From Mauremys mutica (lineage: Eukaryota; Chordata; Testudines; Geoemydidae): a DNA stretch of 64,000 nt. How positions within the stretch are numbered: the stretch's first letter is position 1; each line of letters begins with the position of its first letter. This document shows positions 62,947 to 64,000 of the stretch, one piece after another. The stretch is from the NCBI RefSeq assembly GCF_020497125.1, contig NC_059094.1, forward strand, positions 3,885,733 through 3,949,732, in the 5' to 3' direction. A model generated the notes under the pieces. That model was given only the letters and a program-made list of their open reading frames with translations. It searched no databases and was not told the origin of the DNA. The position numbers were made by a program, and so were the translations under genes.

Positions 62947-64000
62947 TGTGACTGGTTCGGTCACATAGACCCCTTGGGACTGTCACCTGATGTGCTGATT
63001 TTATCTCTGAGCCCATTTTCCCTGCCAGCTTGGGACTCCAGAACCTTGCCTTGTTGAGCCAGAAACACTAGCCTGCTGCAACACAGACCCAGGTCTGGTC
63101 CACACCCCGAAAGCCGCAGACTTTAACCAAAAACTGCTCAGCAGGTCACCTATCTCCAGCACCCAGCCACCCAGTTCCCAATGGAATCCAAACCCCAAAT
63201 AAATCCTTTTTACTCTGTATAAAGCTTATACAGAGTAAACTCACAAATTGTCCGCCCTCTATAACACTGAGAGATATGAGCAGCTGTTTGCTCCTCCAGG
63301 TATTAATCACTTACTCTGGGTTAATTAATAAACAAAAGTGATTTTATTAAGTATAAAAAGTAGGATTTAAGTGGTTCCAAGTAATAACAGACAGAACAAA
63401 GTAAGTTACCAAGCAAAATAAAATGAAACACGCAAGTCTAAGCCTAATACATTAAGAAACTGATTACAGGTAAAATCTCACACTTAGAGATGTTCTAATA
63501 AGCTTCTTTCACAAACTAAATTCCTTCCTAGTCTGGGCCTAATCCTTTCCCCTGGTACAGTCCTTGTTAGTTCCAGCAGACATCTTAGGTGGAAAGCAGG
63601 GGTGTTCTCATGACTGCCACCCCCTTGTTCTGCTCCACCTCCTTTTACAGCTTTGGCCCAAGGCAGGAATCTTTTGTCTATCTGGATCCCCACCCCTCCT
63701 TCTAAATGGAAAAGCACCAGGTTTAAGATGGATTCCAGTATCCTGTGACATGGTCACATGTCCTGTGAGACCCCAGCCTTCATTCTTCCAGGGCTGGCCC
63801 GCATGCACCCAAGAAGGTTTGCAAGTAAACAGACCATCTACAGCCAATTGTCCTAGTCAATGGGAGCCATCAATCTTCTAAACCACCATTAATGGCCCCA
63901 CTTTGCATAATTACAATAGGACCTCAGAGTTGTACTTCATATTCCTAGTTTTAGATACAAGACTGATACAGTCATACAAATAGGATGAACACACTCAGTA
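62947..64000 (-). mobile_element. LTR, 1.12-kb type, second copy, cut by window end
   Basis: It begins TGTGACTGGTTCGGTCACAT and follows the unit at 15776-16895 throughout: TATCTCCAGCACCCAG, the AATAAA on the minus strand at 63348-63343, TAAGTGGTTCCAAGTAATAA, and AAATAGGATGAACACACTCA at the window end. The minus-strand TATA box has decayed (TGTAAAAG near 63650). Whether a provirus or a solo LTR follows cannot be told from this window. Confidence 0.85.
63343..63348 (-). terminator. LTR poly(A) signal (minus strand)
   Basis: The minus strand reads ACTTAATAAAATCAC, equivalent to the signal at 16151-16156 in the first copy. Confidence 0.6.

Noticed and set aside
1..64000. Search for host gene exons, rRNA genes, origins or a novel multi-gene operon-like system
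   Set aside because: Nothing beyond transposon genes could be supported; frames outside repeats lack domains, paired splice sites or coherent neighbours.

Overview
The window reads as non-coding DNA from an amniote vertebrate, most likely a turtle. I infer this from the repeats: CR1 LINEs ending in ATTCTATG or TTCTTATG octamers, a PIF/Harbinger transposon carrying a Myb/SANT partner gene, TG...CA solo LTRs, hAT-type miniature elements with 8-bp target duplications, and decayed MIR/tRNA-SINE and L2-like pieces. I recognise no host protein-coding exon, rRNA or tRNA gene. Almost every long reading frame is a transposon gene, a fossil of one, or a chance ORF. The turtle assignment rests on my familiarity with these repeats, not on a search.

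Layout. 1-4577: most of a PIF/Harbinger element (left end outside the window). It has a transposase (120-1402, +) broken by one frameshift, a two-exon Myb/SANT gene (4187-2325, -), a small third ORF with its own poly(A) signal (3220-3522, +), and a right terminus rich in TTCGAA boxes. 4855-5523: solo LTR with a perfect 5-bp duplication. 7628-8990: a 42-bp minisatellite split by two CR1 copies. 10866-11334: CR1 tail. 13085-13925: SINE relics. 15776-16895: a second type of solo LTR, seen again at 62947-64000. 17053-17993: another LTR-like unit. 21330-24100: a decayed minus-strand gene with a cysteine-rich tail. 25577-25737, 33591-33802 and 35110-35420: three hAT-type MITEs with clear 8-bp duplications or near-duplications. 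27788-28068, 28631-28820, 29967-32800 and 32955-34037: MITEs whose ends resemble the Harbinger terminus.

CR1 elements dominate 26-63 kb. A 5'-truncated copy at 30140-32728 lies inside a MITE and keeps an open RT frame of 825 codons, the first 32 supplied by the MITE. A copy at 43525-46598 (-) keeps an open 954-codon endonuclease-RT frame and sits inside an older, opposite-strand CR1. A third (53184-54466, -) has a 430-codon frame that also starts in flanking DNA. A fourth (61589-62614, -) interrupts an older plus-strand CR1, which is itself capped by an LTR.

How the parts work together. In Harbinger systems the transposase and the Myb-like protein act jointly, and the shared end sequence suggests the MITEs here were moved by such a pair. 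CR1 copies insert by target-primed reverse transcription, and the nesting gives a relative order of events. I see no convincing previously undescribed cellular system. The most unusual items are the three-ORF Harbinger architecture, the chimeric CR1 frames, the short target duplications at CR1 junctions, and the cysteine-rich fossil.
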